A stretch of DNA of 64,000 nucleotides from Platycnemis pennipes (GCA_933228895.1 OW121849.1:44548354-44612353), one strand, 5' to 3'; shown: positions 34,101-44,700, counted from the stretch's first letter. Notes: a model not told the origin generated them from the letters alone. Numbers and translations are program-made.

Positions 34101-36456
34101 TCCTAAGTTGGATTTCTTTTCTTACAACGTGAGGATAGCGTCAAAACCACCCTCAAAAAGAGGCGTTCTTTCAAATTTGGCACAACTATTTGATCCATTA
34201 GGATGGATTAGTCCGGTCGTCTTTTGGGCGAAACATTTTATGCAGGGTCTTTGGAAATTAAATATCGGATGGGACGAAGATTTGCCTTCCGATGTAATTG
34301 ACTCGTGGAAGCATTTTGTAAACCAATTGCCTTGGTTGGAAAACATAAAATTACCTCGCGGTGCATTAGGTAGTGAAGTAAGCGACACACAACACCGCCA
34401 ATTATTGGGTTTCTGCGATGCCTCCGAGCGGGGCTATTGCGCAGTGGTGTATTTGCGCTGTGGAGGACTCCATACAAAGGGACGAGTCCATTTAATGATG
34501 GCCAAGACAAAAGTCGCGCCTATTAAAACTTTAACAATCCCGAGGCTAGAACTTCTGGGAGCAGTTTTGCTGACGAAACTTATTAAGTTCGTATTCTCTT
34601 CTCTCTCGCAAAAAATAAATATTGAGTGTGTTTATGCCTGGACTGACTCCAAAACAGTCCTTTCTTGGATAAATACTCCAACACATTTATTAAAAACCTT
34701 TGTGGCGAATAGGGTAGCTCAAATATCAGAAAGTCATGTGGGTATAATGTGGAATCATATATCTGGTAAAGATAACCCTGCTGATTCTGGCAGTCGGGGA
34801 TTGCTACCCCAACAAATAATTAACGATGATTTATGGTGGAACGCACCTCCCTGGGTATCTAATAGTGCTGATCAATGGGAAATTAGTGCATTAACAGGAG
34901 CAAATGATGTAATCCCTGAAATGAAATCTCTGAAATCGAATGTTGCTGTCGCAGATGAAGACACGCTAGACATTGCACTCCTGGAGCGTTTTTCCTCCTT
35001 GCCTAAACTTAAACGAGTTATTGCTTATTGTCTCCGATTCATTGCATTAGCAAAAAGGTCATCAGACTTATGCAAAGAAAGTAATTTAAGTGTTAAAGAG
35101 ATCAATAACGCTTTCAAAGTATGCATAAGAGTAACTCAGTGGTCTTATTTTAAGCAAGATATTGAATATCTGAAAGGGGGACATATCTGTTCCAAAAGGC
35201 TTCAGAAATTGTCTCCATTTATCGATTCTGAGGGTTGTCTCAGAGTGGGTGGAAGGCTAAATAACGCTGATTTAGCCTACAATCGCAAGCACCCATTGCT
35301 GTTGCCCAAGGAAGCTTATCTAACCACATTGATCGTGGACCATTATCATAAAATGTATTTGCATGTGGGACCCATGACATTGCAATATTTATTAGGATTG
35401 AAATATTACATTTTATCAGCGCGTTCCGTGGTTCGACAACGAATTAGAAACTGCGTTACCTGCACTAAATTGAAGGCTTCGTGTAAGGTACCGAAAATGG
35501 GTGATTTACCATCCCCACGAGTGGTGGCAACACGTCCGTTTTTATACACAGGCGTAGATTTCGGTGGACATTTCCTTATAAGGGAATCTTCAAGGAGATC
35601 ATCCAAATCCTGGAAGGCATATCTGTGTTTGTTCGTATGCTTACCTACTAAGGCGACCCATTTGGAGCTAGTGTCGAACTTAACAACTGAGGCATTTATT
35701 GCCGCTCTAGATCGCTTTATATCTCGACGAGGTTTATGCACGGACATATATTCAGATTGTGGATCCAATTTTGTGGGAGCCAATCGATATATAACGGGAA
35801 TTAATCGTCAATGGCGGGATTTGTTAAGTTCAGGTAACATGATGGATTCCCTTTCGCAAAGAAATATTAAGTGGCATTTCAATCCTCCAGCAGCCCCTCA
35901 CTTTGGGGGACTTTGGGAGGCTAATATGAAATCCGCAAAGAGTTTGTTGAAAAGAATTATTGGGAATAGAATTCTAACCTTTGAGGAGCTATCCACAGTT
36001 TTCGCTAAAATCGAAGCGGTTTTAAATTCAAGGCCACTCACGCCAATGTCGCACGACCCCTCTGAATATGAAGCTTTGACCCCGGGACATTTTTTAATTG
36101 GTGCTCCCTTGGTAGGCTTGCCGGAACCGCCCCTACTTGATTTGAGTTCAAATAGACTTTCAAGGTGGCAGTTGGTGAAGCAAATAACGCAACACTTTTG
36201 GAATAGATGGTCCACCGAATATTTGAACACGCTTCAAGTGAGAAATAAATGGGCGAAAGAAGAAGAAAATTTAGCAGTAGATGACCTTGTGGTATTGAAG
36301 GAGAAACATATGTTTCCTTTGCAATGGCCTTTGGCTAGAGTGGAAGAGGTCCACCCCGGCCCAGATAACAGAGTTCGGGTAGTAACACTACGGACAAAGG
36401 ATGGGGTGTTCAAACGTCCCGTAGCAAAGGTTATGAAACTGCCAGTAGGAAATTAG
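31171..36456 (+). CDS. BEL/Pao gag-pol polyprotein, 1761 aa, intact
   Basis: Single polyprotein for reverse transcription and integration. An in-frame TGA at 31165-31167 fixes Met-1 as the first possible start. Order by residue: Gag-like DUF1759 region (~129-290). Three zinc knuckles follow: C341/C344/H348/C353, C374/C377/H382/C387 and C393/C396/H401/C405. The retropepsin-like DUF1758 region has its catalytic D493 in DPAS where DSG/DTG is standard. In the reverse transcriptase, D828 lies in VADIS and FVDD spans 904-907. RNase H acids are D1083, E1127, D1159 and D1205. The integrase has an H1393/H1398/C1428/C1431 zinc finger and a D1463, D1529, E1583 triad. A C-terminal DUF5641-like region (~1640-1758) has a PLARVEEVHPG motif. 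No stop or frameshift interrupts it, and Gag and Pol share one frame, as is common in this clade. Processing would rely on its own protease. Shorter ORFs inside it on either strand are shadows. Confidence 0.96.
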   Translation: MGNEKGQEAEAMSDSRGHRLLKLKKARRDAIINTLERLYALTREDQIDIPMLKCRYAALEEKYSSFLTLTDEIREDMIEFNLDFDEELSISDRVEELYYEIKAVASQMLPTEVSNASMGVPTHSQTARLPKINIPVFDGELANFKPFYDVFCSLIHESTQLTDIEKFHYLIGSVKGNARKIVTGLPLISENYAIVWKNLVRQYENKRLLALHYLEKIINAPVLNNDSIEGFQSLIENLSENVNALKAMNIPQLADFILFVLAVRTLDKYSRKQFEMEHHEIEFPCIDDLVKFGHKHINILRSSGSRSSTPSNARLIQAKRNLASPRTSLLAASENVNLFSCPLCTEQHRLYLCNTFILMSVDKRRDFVKSKNICYNCLGGKHKASACRSRVSCRNCSKGHHTLLCTTKVSGSSSRIASQPFSTAKGDQRERGEFNANDVTERALSNAESNMQDELACPTSHIVCQNSIVLLGTAIVAVKSASGIFNNVRVLIDPASQASFITTACQQRLGLSRKQSMVACKGLADNPVTTTKGITSLVIRPRQGGEELTTTAIVIQKITSRQPSALMPDSVCDRFRYLILADPEFHKPGDIDILIGAELYSQIMVDGPTIRYEGNPTAWPSIFGYILIGPVKATSNSLHTGANISSCIVTNEESDLGSLLEHFWKVEEIPSNPPASENDERAESQFTSLHYREDNGRYVVPILFKDESPETSLGQSQAQALKRYSNLERKLAHDTYLRAEYNKSLSEYLTMGHMSRSQWGSGKYVIPHHAVIKESSSTTKVRVVFDASARTSSGHSLNELLLKGPKLHKDIADLILRFRLHAVAFVADISKMYRRILIRPEHRAYQHIVWRANEHSALQEFELNTVTFGLTSSPYLAMRVLQQLSHDEAEHFPLAALVLPNDVFVDDLISGSSTSTKAIELIAQLNGMLKAGGFQLHKWATNSVDVLRTISPELVQRKVEFNNEEYSNLKILGLCWDPKLDFFSYNVRIASKPPSKRGVLSNLAQLFDPLGWISPVVFWAKHFMQGLWKLNIGWDEDLPSDVIDSWKHFVNQLPWLENIKLPRGALGSEVSDTQHRQLLGFCDASERGYCAVVYLRCGGLHTKGRVHLMMAKTKVAPIKTLTIPRLELLGAVLLTKLIKFVFSSLSQKINIECVYAWTDSKTVLSWINTPTHLLKTFVANRVAQISESHVGIMWNHISGKDNPADSGSRGLLPQQIINDDLWWNAPPWVSNSADQWEISALTGANDVIPEMKSLKSNVAVADEDTLDIALLERFSSLPKLKRVIAYCLRFIALAKRSSDLCKESNLSVKEINNAFKVCIRVTQWSYFKQDIEYLKGGHICSKRLQKLSPFIDSEGCLRVGGRLNNADLAYNRKHPLLLPKEAYLTTLIVDHYHKMYLHVGPMTLQYLLGLKYYILSARSVVRQRIRNCVTCTKLKASCKVPKMGDLPSPRVVATRPFLYTGVDFGGHFLIRESSRRSSKSWKAYLCLFVCLPTKATHLELVSNLTTEAFIAALDRFISRRGLCTDIYSDCGSNFVGANRYITGINRQWRDLLSSGNMMDSLSQRNIKWHFNPPAAPHFGGLWEANMKSAKSLLKRIIGNRILTFEELSTVFAKIEAVLNSRPLTPMSHDPSEYEALTPGHFLIGAPLVGLPEPPLLDLSSNRLSRWQLVKQITQHFWNRWSTEYLNTLQVRNKWAKEEENLAVDDLVVLKEKHMFPLQWPLARVEEVHPGPDNRVRVVTLRTKDGVFKRPVAKVMKLPVGN

Positions 36457-36796
36457 TGGGAATTAATTTCCTAGTATAGTTATATTTTTTTTTCTCTCAA
36501 CAATGTATTTAATTTAGCTGGAGGAGATCAGGTTACTCCTAAAGCATAAAGCGTTAGATTTAATTCTTTGATTTAGTGTATTTGGTCTTTGGTGCTCCCA
36601 CATACCTTTCCGAGGGCTTCCTTCCCAAACAAGTCTCTGGTGAATGCCCCCTCCAGAGTGAAAAAAGAACCTTTCTTTCCTTCACCCTAACAAAGACCAA
36701 ATATTTAATGTATGATGCAATTGATCCAACCATGAGATTGGTATTTTTTTGTTGTTGTTAGTAGTTACTTAATCTTTTAAAAATTTGATGCTCAAA
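36457..36796 (+). other. 3' untranslated stretch of the BEL/Pao element
   Basis: Non-coding between the polyprotein stop and the purine tract. It holds a perfect 12-bp inverted repeat, tatttggtcttt (36579-36590) and aaagaccaaata (36692-36703), enclosing about 100 bases that contain a smaller ctctgg/ccagag pair. A folded RNA is possible. Confidence 0.7.
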
Positions 36797-36800
36797 TTTT

Positions 36801-36809
36801 GGGGGGGAG
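36801..36809 (+). promoter_or_regulatory. Polypurine tract of the BEL/Pao element
   Basis: gggggggag, two bases upstream of the 3' LTR, is in the position of the plus-strand primer. Its almost pure G composition is typical for a polypurine tract. Confidence 0.8.
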
Positions 36810-36811
36810 TA

Positions 36812-37132
36812 TGTTTCGTAATGTATGAGAGAGAGGTCGCCAGGTGTCGTGGCCTACGACAACAAAAGAAAAACGCCCTCGATTCGATGGATCGTTTTTC
36901 GATTCGGATTGTAGAGGCCAGGAGGTCCGGAGAGACGAGTTGACAATGTGAGTTCCTGACGAGCGGATTGGACGGCCGAAACAAGGACAGGAGGACGAGA
37001 GCAGAACTATTGCTGTGGCCTACGAGAAGGTAGGAGCGATACTGGGGCGTTCTCTCTCTATCAAAATACAGTCCACTTTCATTTTGGGGGCAATAATTAA
37101 TTGCTGCGTAAAGGCAATATATTGCCTAGACA
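36812..37132 (+). repeat. 3' LTR of the BEL/Pao element
   Basis: Same length as the 5' LTR and identical by eye except C for T at 36918. Ends tgcctagaca, followed by the duplicated target aatac. Confidence 0.95.
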
Positions 37133-37137
37133 AATAC
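37133..37137 (+). repeat. 5-bp target-site duplication, right
   Basis: aatac, matching 30655-30659. Confidence 0.9.
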
Positions 37138-37825
37138 GTTTCTTGGTGCAGTTCGTGGCGCTTCAACATTATACCAGTGGCGAAGCTGAAGGGTAATCTG
37201 GGAGCCTGAGAATACCCTAAATTATTGCAGTAAAACATATACTATTTTTTCAGCTCTGTCATACCTTTTATGTTCCGAGAAAGCATAGGAAAAATAAATT
37301 CGGCCTATATTTCTGCACATTGCGTTGCGTTGAAGTGGTTTGGATGTTTTGGAGGCTTGGGAGTCTGGCTGCTGGTAGACTCCAAATGGCCGGATGACGC
37401 GTGTGCATACGATTTTTCGCCGCCGGTCGCTTGCATCTGAAGCTGCGTGATTCTTGCACGCTGAGAGCCTAGACACTTGCGCCTAGTTCTCGCGCCCTTC
37501 CAAGTCTCAGTGAATGATCAAGAGATGGCGAGACGGAGGGAAATTAAGAGAGACTGATTCTGAATGAAACAGTTTCGCTGCATGTGAATTCCTACGACCA
37601 CAAACATTTACTAGAGCACCTTATTTCCGTGGATGGTGACCTACGACCCCCTGAAACAAGCCTTTGCTCGGTCCACAGTGTATGTCTTGGCGTATATGCG
37701 GTATTTTAGTTTTTTAGGAGGGGATTACTTTTTTTTCCTGAAAATGTCGAGAAATTCGATTTTTTTTATTTAAGTTATTGTATCCTTCTCAACTCAACTG
37801 TATTTTCAAATCTCTATCCGCACTT
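37138..37825. other. Intergenic DNA, no gene recognised
   Basis: Right flank of the retrotransposon. It is moderately GC-rich at about 37300-37560 with no recognisable coding content. Confidence 0.5.
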
Positions 37826-38112
37826 ATATGCCTTCAGACCGGCAAGTAAGGTACAAGGATATAAATTAAAGGATAAATGGTGGATAGAAACCCGGTTGGG
37901 TATAAGACTGCTGTCAACGAAAGGTTCCAAAGGTACCAAGGGTTAATGTCCCACCCAACGGACGGAATATAGTACTCAAATTTTCTCCACAAAACACACA
38001 AGTAGGGGTCTGTATACAAATGAAAAATATCTTCCGCTGCCGGAATTTCAAACCCGGGCCGTCCAAGTGAGAGGATAATACTCCAACCATTACATCAACG
38101 CGACCCTTTTAT
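37826..38112 (-). mobile_element. tRNA-headed SINE, antisense copy F
   Basis: Read on the minus strand: a head with gatgtaatggttggag and B-box-like gcccgggtttgaaattcc. The body has gtatacagacccctacttg, then a gagtactatattccgtccg block, gtgggacattaaccct, cctttcgttgacagcag and ccgggtttctatccacc. The order matches copy C. Boundaries are approximate. Confidence 0.65.
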
Positions 38113-38883
38113 GTCCTCTAATTCTGTTTCGCATTATATACAGGGTTGCCTAAGAATCAGAGGCTGAGTTTATCGGCCTATTTCGTAGAATGGAAGATTT
38201 TCCATGCTACTATTTAAAGTAAATCGGAAAAAGCTAATTTTTGCAATCTTCTGAGATTTATGCCATTAGCTGAAAATATTAAGCGCAGTATTGTGTTTCT
38301 GTGCCAAACGAAATGGTAACTATATCATATTTTTAAATATAAGAGAAAACATTAGGACGTAACATGCACAATCAAATTATTATAGTATATATATTCCATT
38401 TACAATAAACTTGTCATATATTATAACGTTATATAAATAGTGAGATTGTCGAAGGACAAGACAACGGAAGACGTAAATAGATATCGTCTTTTCCCGAATA
38501 TACCAATAACTTGTAAGAAGAAACAGCTTCATTCTTGCGACCTCGACATCTCAACCACTTAATCAAACGCCCTCTGACACAACTCTAGACAGGCTATAAA
38601 TGTCAGAGGCAGTTTTCGGAATTCATCTCAGCATGAAAAATACAAGCAAAGTTGCAAAAAATTCAATTTTGCTTTGACTTTCTCAATCCATCGGAGGCTG
38701 CCACCATTCTTGTTCGAGGGAAAAATGGTCTCGCGCCGTCAAAACGGAAAACCTCCGATATTTCAACTTCAGCTTTTACTTTGAAAATTTCATGCGATAA
38801 TAGCTGTAAATGTTGAGATATTTCTACTTATTGAAACATTTGTGCAACGTGTCGTCACCAACTAGCGCAGAATGGTAGCTTTA
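38113..38883. other. Intergenic AT-rich DNA, no gene recognised
   Basis: A segment beginning tacagggttgcctaagaatc near 38140 looks like the edge of a DNA transposon, but no matching opposite terminus was found. Otherwise nothing. Confidence 0.4.
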
Positions 38884-38891
38884 GTCTAAAT
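38884..38891 (+). repeat. 8-bp target-site duplication of hAT MITE, left
   Basis: gtctaaat; the right copy at 39352 reads gtcttaaat, differing by one inserted t. It fits the hAT target pattern nTnnnnAn. Confidence 0.65.
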
Positions 38892-39351
38892 CAGAGATGG
38901 GATGAATAGCAGATTTCTCGAATTTGAACATCGAATTCGAATATTAAATCGTTATCCGAATATCTCGAATTTCAAATTCCTCGAATGCCAGAATTGCAAT
39001 GTATATACTAAACGCTAATCGGCTAAGTAATTTGTTGCATTTTTAAGTAATAACTAAAATTTGATAAAATTAAAAAAACTTAATTCTGGTTTTTAAAGTC
39101 AGAAAAATAATTTTACTGCCAAATATGCACTGTTTAAGTCCATATTTGAAGTTGAAGATAACTTTTATAAGCCTTTAAAAGAGAGCAGAAAGTGTTAATG
39201 CACTATGCTCTGTCCAATTTTGAATTAATGTGATGTAATTCATCAAGATGCCAATAGCGTAATTAGCATAACTATTCGAGATCTCGAATATCGAATACTT
39301 TCTAGCATTCGAGGTATTCGAGTACTCCCAGGAAGAATTCGCACATCTCTA
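38892..39351. mobile_element. Non-autonomous hAT-type MITE, 460 bp
   Basis: The left end cagagatggg and the reverse complement of the right end, tagagatgtgcg, share the agagatg core expected of hAT terminal inverted repeats. Both subterminal regions are packed with tcgaat/attcga words (about 38928-38995 and 39270-39335), the usual layout of transposase-binding repeats. The ~270-bp middle is AT-rich and non-coding. A one-base-imperfect 8-bp duplication flanks it, so it is an old insertion that was moved by a transposase encoded elsewhere. Confidence 0.75.
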
Positions 39352-39360
39352 GTCTTAAAT
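39352..39360 (+). repeat. Target-site duplication of hAT MITE, right
   Basis: gtcttaaat, equal to the left gtctaaat with one extra t. Confidence 0.6.
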
Positions 39361-41409
39361 TGTTTTGTATGATCCAACAGTATTGAGTACGAGATATTTC
39401 TCAAGAAGAGAGTAGTATAATGAGCTTTGTGTTTTTACAGCATATTATTTTTATAATACAAAATATACTGAATATAAATTAAAACAAAAGTCATTGAAAT
39501 AAAGAGTCAGATACTGAGAAAATAGGCGCCCAACTACAATAGGTAAACTGTAGCGATCGCAGGGTTTCAGTTTAGCGAAGCGGAGCACTTGCTGTTTCCT
39601 GCAAGGAAGAGTGAGAAGGTTGGTCGAGTCATTTGGATAGATCCAGACCACGGATTCCATGTTGCGAACGAAATGGGAATTCTCGCAACAAAGGCTGGCA
39701 AGGCACGCTCTACCTTCTGGTATGCAAACGGGTTTTGGGTTGGGGCTCGGAGATAACGGAGATCAAAGCCAGGGGAACCCAACTGCTAGGTTTGCCAAAT
39801 GTTTTCGATGCTATTAGAGGTGTGGTTTGGAAGCTTTGGCGTTTAAGCCGTGGTCTTGGAAAACCCATTTAGTTATGGAAATACCTTCGGCTATTTTGCC
39901 TTGTTGAGAGAGTGATTCTTCGGGGCTGACTTGATTGAGGGAACCTTTCCACGAGACAGGGACGCCTCGACGGAGGGAGAGTGCTATGGAGAAAGAAAGA
40001 GAAAGGACCGTTGCAAAGTGCTTTGACTCTTTTGGTATGCAACCATATAAAAGTATTTTGTTTGGGGATGTAGCCCTCTCCTTGCTTGGATTGTAGGATT
40101 CGATTTCCCAAACGTATCACATTCCAATTCACGGTAGAGGTTTCCGGGTGGGGTTGGGATACTTTGGGATCGAGTGAAATCGATTTCGCAATCAAACAAT
40201 TTCACAGACCAAGAACAGGCCTAGGTAACATGACACCCATCACAATTTTGACTTTTTGAATTGGATATTTTGGTATACGTGTCCTTTGGCGGATTGCCAT
40301 CACAGCTTTAGCTAATATCCCAGGGTGCTTATGCACTTGATGGTGAACTATTTTGCTAACAAATCCCACATCACTTTTACCTAGCTATCTTATCATTTGA
40401 GTTAAAAACAAAACAAAATTTAGATTCCTCACCTTATTTATTTCCAAAAAAGCGTTGTTGGGAGTGTGTATTTTTGGCTTAGATAATCATACACTCTATT
40501 GGGAATATAATCTGTAATAAATAAATATGATCCTTGATACTAACTCCTTTTTTCTTACTTCTTATCAATAGTTAATTTTTCTGCTCATCAATGCTTTTTT
40601 TCTTGTATATTCAATATTTAACTTTTTAATAAATATTCATTTCTTTTATGGTAAGTTTAAAGAGGAGCGTCGCTATCTAATATACCTAAGTAAATAATAT
40701 TTTCTGGACTAAAAATATTTTCATGGAAATAGGATGTGAATTCCTACTTCACTGTGTTATTTTCAAATTAATCGTTAGGATCCAAAGTAAATCAAATTTC
40801 TCTTCTGGTAAATTTGAAGAAATTTTTTAAAATATGGACTATATACCAGTAGCATTGATTTTTGTGCTACCTGAGGTTTTAATTCTTTGTTAGGACAAAT
40901 GATAAAAATGGTAATAGCCGTGATAATTTCACTAAATCACTGCATTGTAAAAATCTCCTGTTTGTCATTAAAATCTTAGGCTAAACAACTTAAGTTTACG
41001 AGAAATAGATCCCCGTGAGAACGGAAACTGTACATAGATTAAAAATGATGCCTAGAATTAAATTAAACTGCACAAGTTGTAGCATTCACTTATATTTAAT
41101 GTATGTACCGTCTAACACACAAGAGGTGTTACACTACAACGGAGAGCAAATGATTGACCAATAGATTGGAGGGAATAGCAAGGAGGGTGGGATTCGTTGT
41201 CAGTGGAAAACAGAGGGTAGTGTGATTCATACGTATTGTTTCAGATGGTTTGAGGTTCAGGAGAGTATGATAAGGGGAGGAAGGGGAATCCTCGTGAAAT
41301 TTTTAGCAATATGGAGTAAGGTGAGGGAGGGAGACATTTTTTTAAGTTTGGGTTGTCAGCTGGATAAGCATAGGCTGAGGGAGTGAACATCGAATTTCAC
41401 ATAGGTAGT
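39361..41409. other. Intergenic DNA, no gene recognised; GC-richer segment 39540-40220
   Basis: The GC-richer segment has a tggtatgcaa word twice (about 39718 and 40034), each followed by a G/T-rich stretch, but similarity beyond this is weak. Its ORFs (69-108 codons) show no known domain. Nothing else seen. The purine-rich text at about 41160-41400 may be the 3' untranslated part of the Penelope-like remnant that follows on the minus strand. Confidence 0.45.
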
Positions 41410-41740
41410 TCACAAGTTTGACTTTCTTCTTCTTTTACTTGATAATCTCCCAAAGATTCGTGTCAAGGCGTCGTCCCTTTTGTCGTAACGGAATACCTTC
41501 ACATCAAAGTCCATGTAATAGGACCCCTCCATTAGGTATTTTGCCAGATGAGATTTGGGTTCATTAATAGTCAAGCCCTTTTTATGATCATTAATTCGAA
41601 TTTATTATTTTCTCACTGTTCGCTGTATATACACTGCATCAACCGTGTCATAAGTCACTTCATGCACTCCCGAATTATTTATGGAATCGTATGAGTCTTT
41701 GGCATCACCATTATGTCCCTTTATGTCGACGAAGTGTAAT
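41410..41740 (-). pseudogene. Degenerate Penelope-like retroelement C-terminus (GIY-YIG endonuclease)
   Basis: One minus-strand frame from 41739 down to a TGA at 41410-41412 reads through two adjacent TAA stops. It gives a GVHEVTYDTVDAVYI segment, then IRINDHKKG, KSHLAKYLMEGSYYMDFDV and a basic tail ending RKSNL. This order fits the C-terminal GIY-YIG nuclease of Penelope-like elements (GVYxLxCxCGxxYIGxT...RxxEH...KSxLAxHL..G), with the first Cys pair and the YIG glycine altered. The nuclease would nick target DNA in an intact element. Stops and missing residues show it is dead. The reverse-transcriptase part, expected to the right, was not recognised. Confidence 0.55.
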
Positions 41741-44700
41741 ATGTGATTTTACATTTGTCCCTATGGATGATTTTCGCTGATTCATACGACCCTCGGAGGA
41801 GATAAGGTAACATGGTCCATTTTGGTAATTGTCATTGCATTCCAGGGTGAAAGTAGTGGGTTGTAAGGTTTACTTATTTTGGGTCTTTTCAAAAATCCTT
41901 CTACCATTCCCCTCCTCTTATTACACACCCCCAAACTTCTAATCCTCTGGAAGGCTACCTATGAGTTTCCCTACCCTCTGTTTTTCACCACCAACCAACC
42001 CCACTCCACACACCCATGTAGATGGTACACTAAATATAAGTGGACAGTACCACGACAGTTTTGCAGTTTAATCTAATTCTTAATCCACCACGTTTCGCCG
42101 GATGCGCTCTAATTTAGTGGAAATCATAACACTGTCAAAAATTTTGACAACTGGTAAAGATCATCGGCGTTTCCCCATGCAAGTCAAACCACCCACCAAA
42201 ATTATTTTGCATTAATTGCATTGCAATGCAGGGGTTAGCGTTTCCTACCATACCTTTCCAAGCTTCCATAACGAGAATTTATTGTAATTTATTTCATGTG
42301 CTCTTTCGAGCTTGTCAATTACAACGTCCTTACTTTCTACGCATTTCTGGATAATTTTTTTCGGTGCAAAATTCTTATTCTTACGTAAAGATTATCACAG
42401 TGAATAATTGTCATGGAGGGTTAATTTTCCAAGAATTTATTGCCAAGGCTAAAAAGCTAAAAATATTTTAATACCTTTTTTGAAAGAGTAATTCAGGATG
42501 TACCTAAGTCATGATTAATTTCACCAACCATAGTAAAGACATGTTAGGCCTGGATGTCGAAGAATTCTAAATCCCATCACTATATGTAACTGAAGGATCA
42601 ATTTTAACGCTCTGGATAGGATAGATGAGGGGTATTTTAAAAATTCGGGTGCAATTATTTTTCCAATATTTCTTGTCCATTGTACATACATTTTTATTGT
42701 ATTCATTGTAATTTATCCCGTTAATTGCTGATTCCAGTTGCACGATTAAAAATATACTCTTAAATTAGTGGATGCCGAAAGTAAGTGTGCGTTTGGAATG
42801 TGAAGAAAGGTAACATTTCCTGCAACATACTATTGTAATGCACTGTAGTTCCTACATGCTTGGGGCATTTATGAAGCCCTCTTGCTCTTATCACGTACAT
42901 GCTATAATAATGCTATTGAATGTTTACTGTTTGCAACCTTATTTCTTTTGCGCAAAACTCCAGGTATAGAATTGGGATAAAATTATAAAATAATCTTGGC
43001 ATTCACTTAAAAATCAGCTATAAAACGATTCCAATGGGCTTAGATGGGTATAATGGTGGTTCACCCTGATTGCCACCCAGTTCCAATGTTTTATACGAAG
43101 AAGGATCATGATCAAGTAAGTATGATCTTGTCGTCGACTAAAAAAATTGTTTGGTAATGCCGAAAATAAAAATTTTTGCTGTAAACTTCTGGAAAATGTA
43201 AAACCTCACGGTTATATGGAAACACAGCGGGTGATATCTCGGGAACTTTCACTTTCCATTTTGTGGCCACAACGATGTGCCTGTCGTGAAGGAAAACAGT
43301 AGATATTTGATCTCATTGTAGTGAAACAAGTGATAAGCAAAAATTAATCGGTTATTCACGACGTGAAGGAATAATGTGTGTAATCGAGGCATTTATGGAC
43401 GACCGTGCAACGGCGATTGGTGGGCGTGTGTGGTTTATGGTGACTGGCTAGCCGTCGGTGTTAAAGGTGATTAGAGTATGAGTAGGGTGAGGCCGAGAGA
43501 AATTGCATTGGAGATCAAAGGGGAAATAATTTTATAGCTGGCGTTTGGTGCCGTTTTATTAATAGCAGGAGACTGTCGGCGGCGAGTGAAAAAACGATGC
43601 CGATGCTGGAGCGAATTGGGTCATATCTTATAGGCGAAATTTTTTGTGACAGAAAAAAACTTCAATTTGCGTGGCGAATATGTCTCACTTTGCGTTTTTG
43701 CGGAGTCGCTCTTCTGAACTGATATAACATATTTTCACTATATGACTTTGATGACATAATTTTTCTCAAATTCTTGGCGATAGTATGGCGGACTACGATT
43801 AAACATAATTTTTATATTTGACATCAATCTCCATCTTTTATTAGTTCCCCCTTCCCCCGCTTCGCAAAGCTCTTCAATAAGATTCTTAAGGTTGTTAATG
43901 TAACATGGAAGTGGAGAGTTTACATCCACTATTAGCGTAAATATATTGAACATTAAACGTTATGCGAAGAATCGTATTTGCTTCCTAATGGAGATTGCTA
44001 ATTTTCCCTAATTATTTAGCTAGATATGTTGATTGGGATCACGCTAGTGAGCTAAGTCCACGATTATGGAAGTAACTTGAATAGCATTTAAGTAGCCATC
44101 ATCACATGTGTTTGCTAGACAGTCTTGAATATGATTGCCGAAATATATATGACAAATGTGGTAGAATAATCACTGATTGATTATTTGGGAAACTAATTGC
44201 CATTTCTTGGGCAATGTTTTATTTTGTTACTAGTATTCTCCTAACGGCGAAACTTAATTGTAATAATTAAAACTTCCGAATTAGGCATTTCAATATGAAA
44301 ATTTTCAAGTTCAATATTTCATATTCAGAATACAGAGAATCCAGCAAGTCGATTTCTTTCTCTTATCCACATTTTAAGCAATTGCTCTCCTACAACTATT
44401 TAGATTAATACATTCCCATTTTTTATGAGTGACTAGAAGGGAACATTAATCACGCGTAACTGCCTATAAAAAAAGCCTTCTTGTTTATAGACCTGTATGC
44501 GAATAGAATTGAACGGTTGTTTGCCTAAATTCAAACGTTAAGTATCCAGAGTGACATCCCATTGCCTTGAGACTTCCCCGTTTTTCCTTTCACCCGCTTC
44601 ATTCCTGTCACCGGCAATGGGGGAATGAACTCCGTAATCAAACAGCAATTCTGTTTGCTAGGGTGAAGTGATAAGACAGTGGGGAAGATCCTCAACGTTG

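Larger units (their letters stand above)
30660..37132 (+). mobile_element. Full-length BEL/Pao LTR retrotransposon, 6473 bp
   Basis: Two 321-bp direct LTRs (30660-30980 and 36812-37132) begin TGT and end ACA. I found one difference between them (T at 30766, C at 36918). The element is bounded by the 5-bp duplication aatac. Between the LTRs come a tRNA-complementary primer site, a leader of ~170 bp, one uninterrupted gag-pol ORF (31171-36456), a ~340-bp 3' untranslated stretch and a G-rich purine tract. The order protease, RT, RNase H, integrase and the DUF1759/DUF1758/DUF5641 signatures are those of BEL/Pao. There is no third (envelope-like) ORF. Near-identical LTRs and the open frame mark a young, possibly still competent copy. 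Confidence 0.95.

Noticed and set aside
38140..38200. Possible mariner-like terminus (tacagggttgcc)
   Set aside because: No matching inverted terminus and no transposase remnant found.
39540..40220. Possible ~316-bp tandem repeat around the two tggtatgcaa words
   Set aside because: Similarity fades within about 30 bases on each side; too weak to call.
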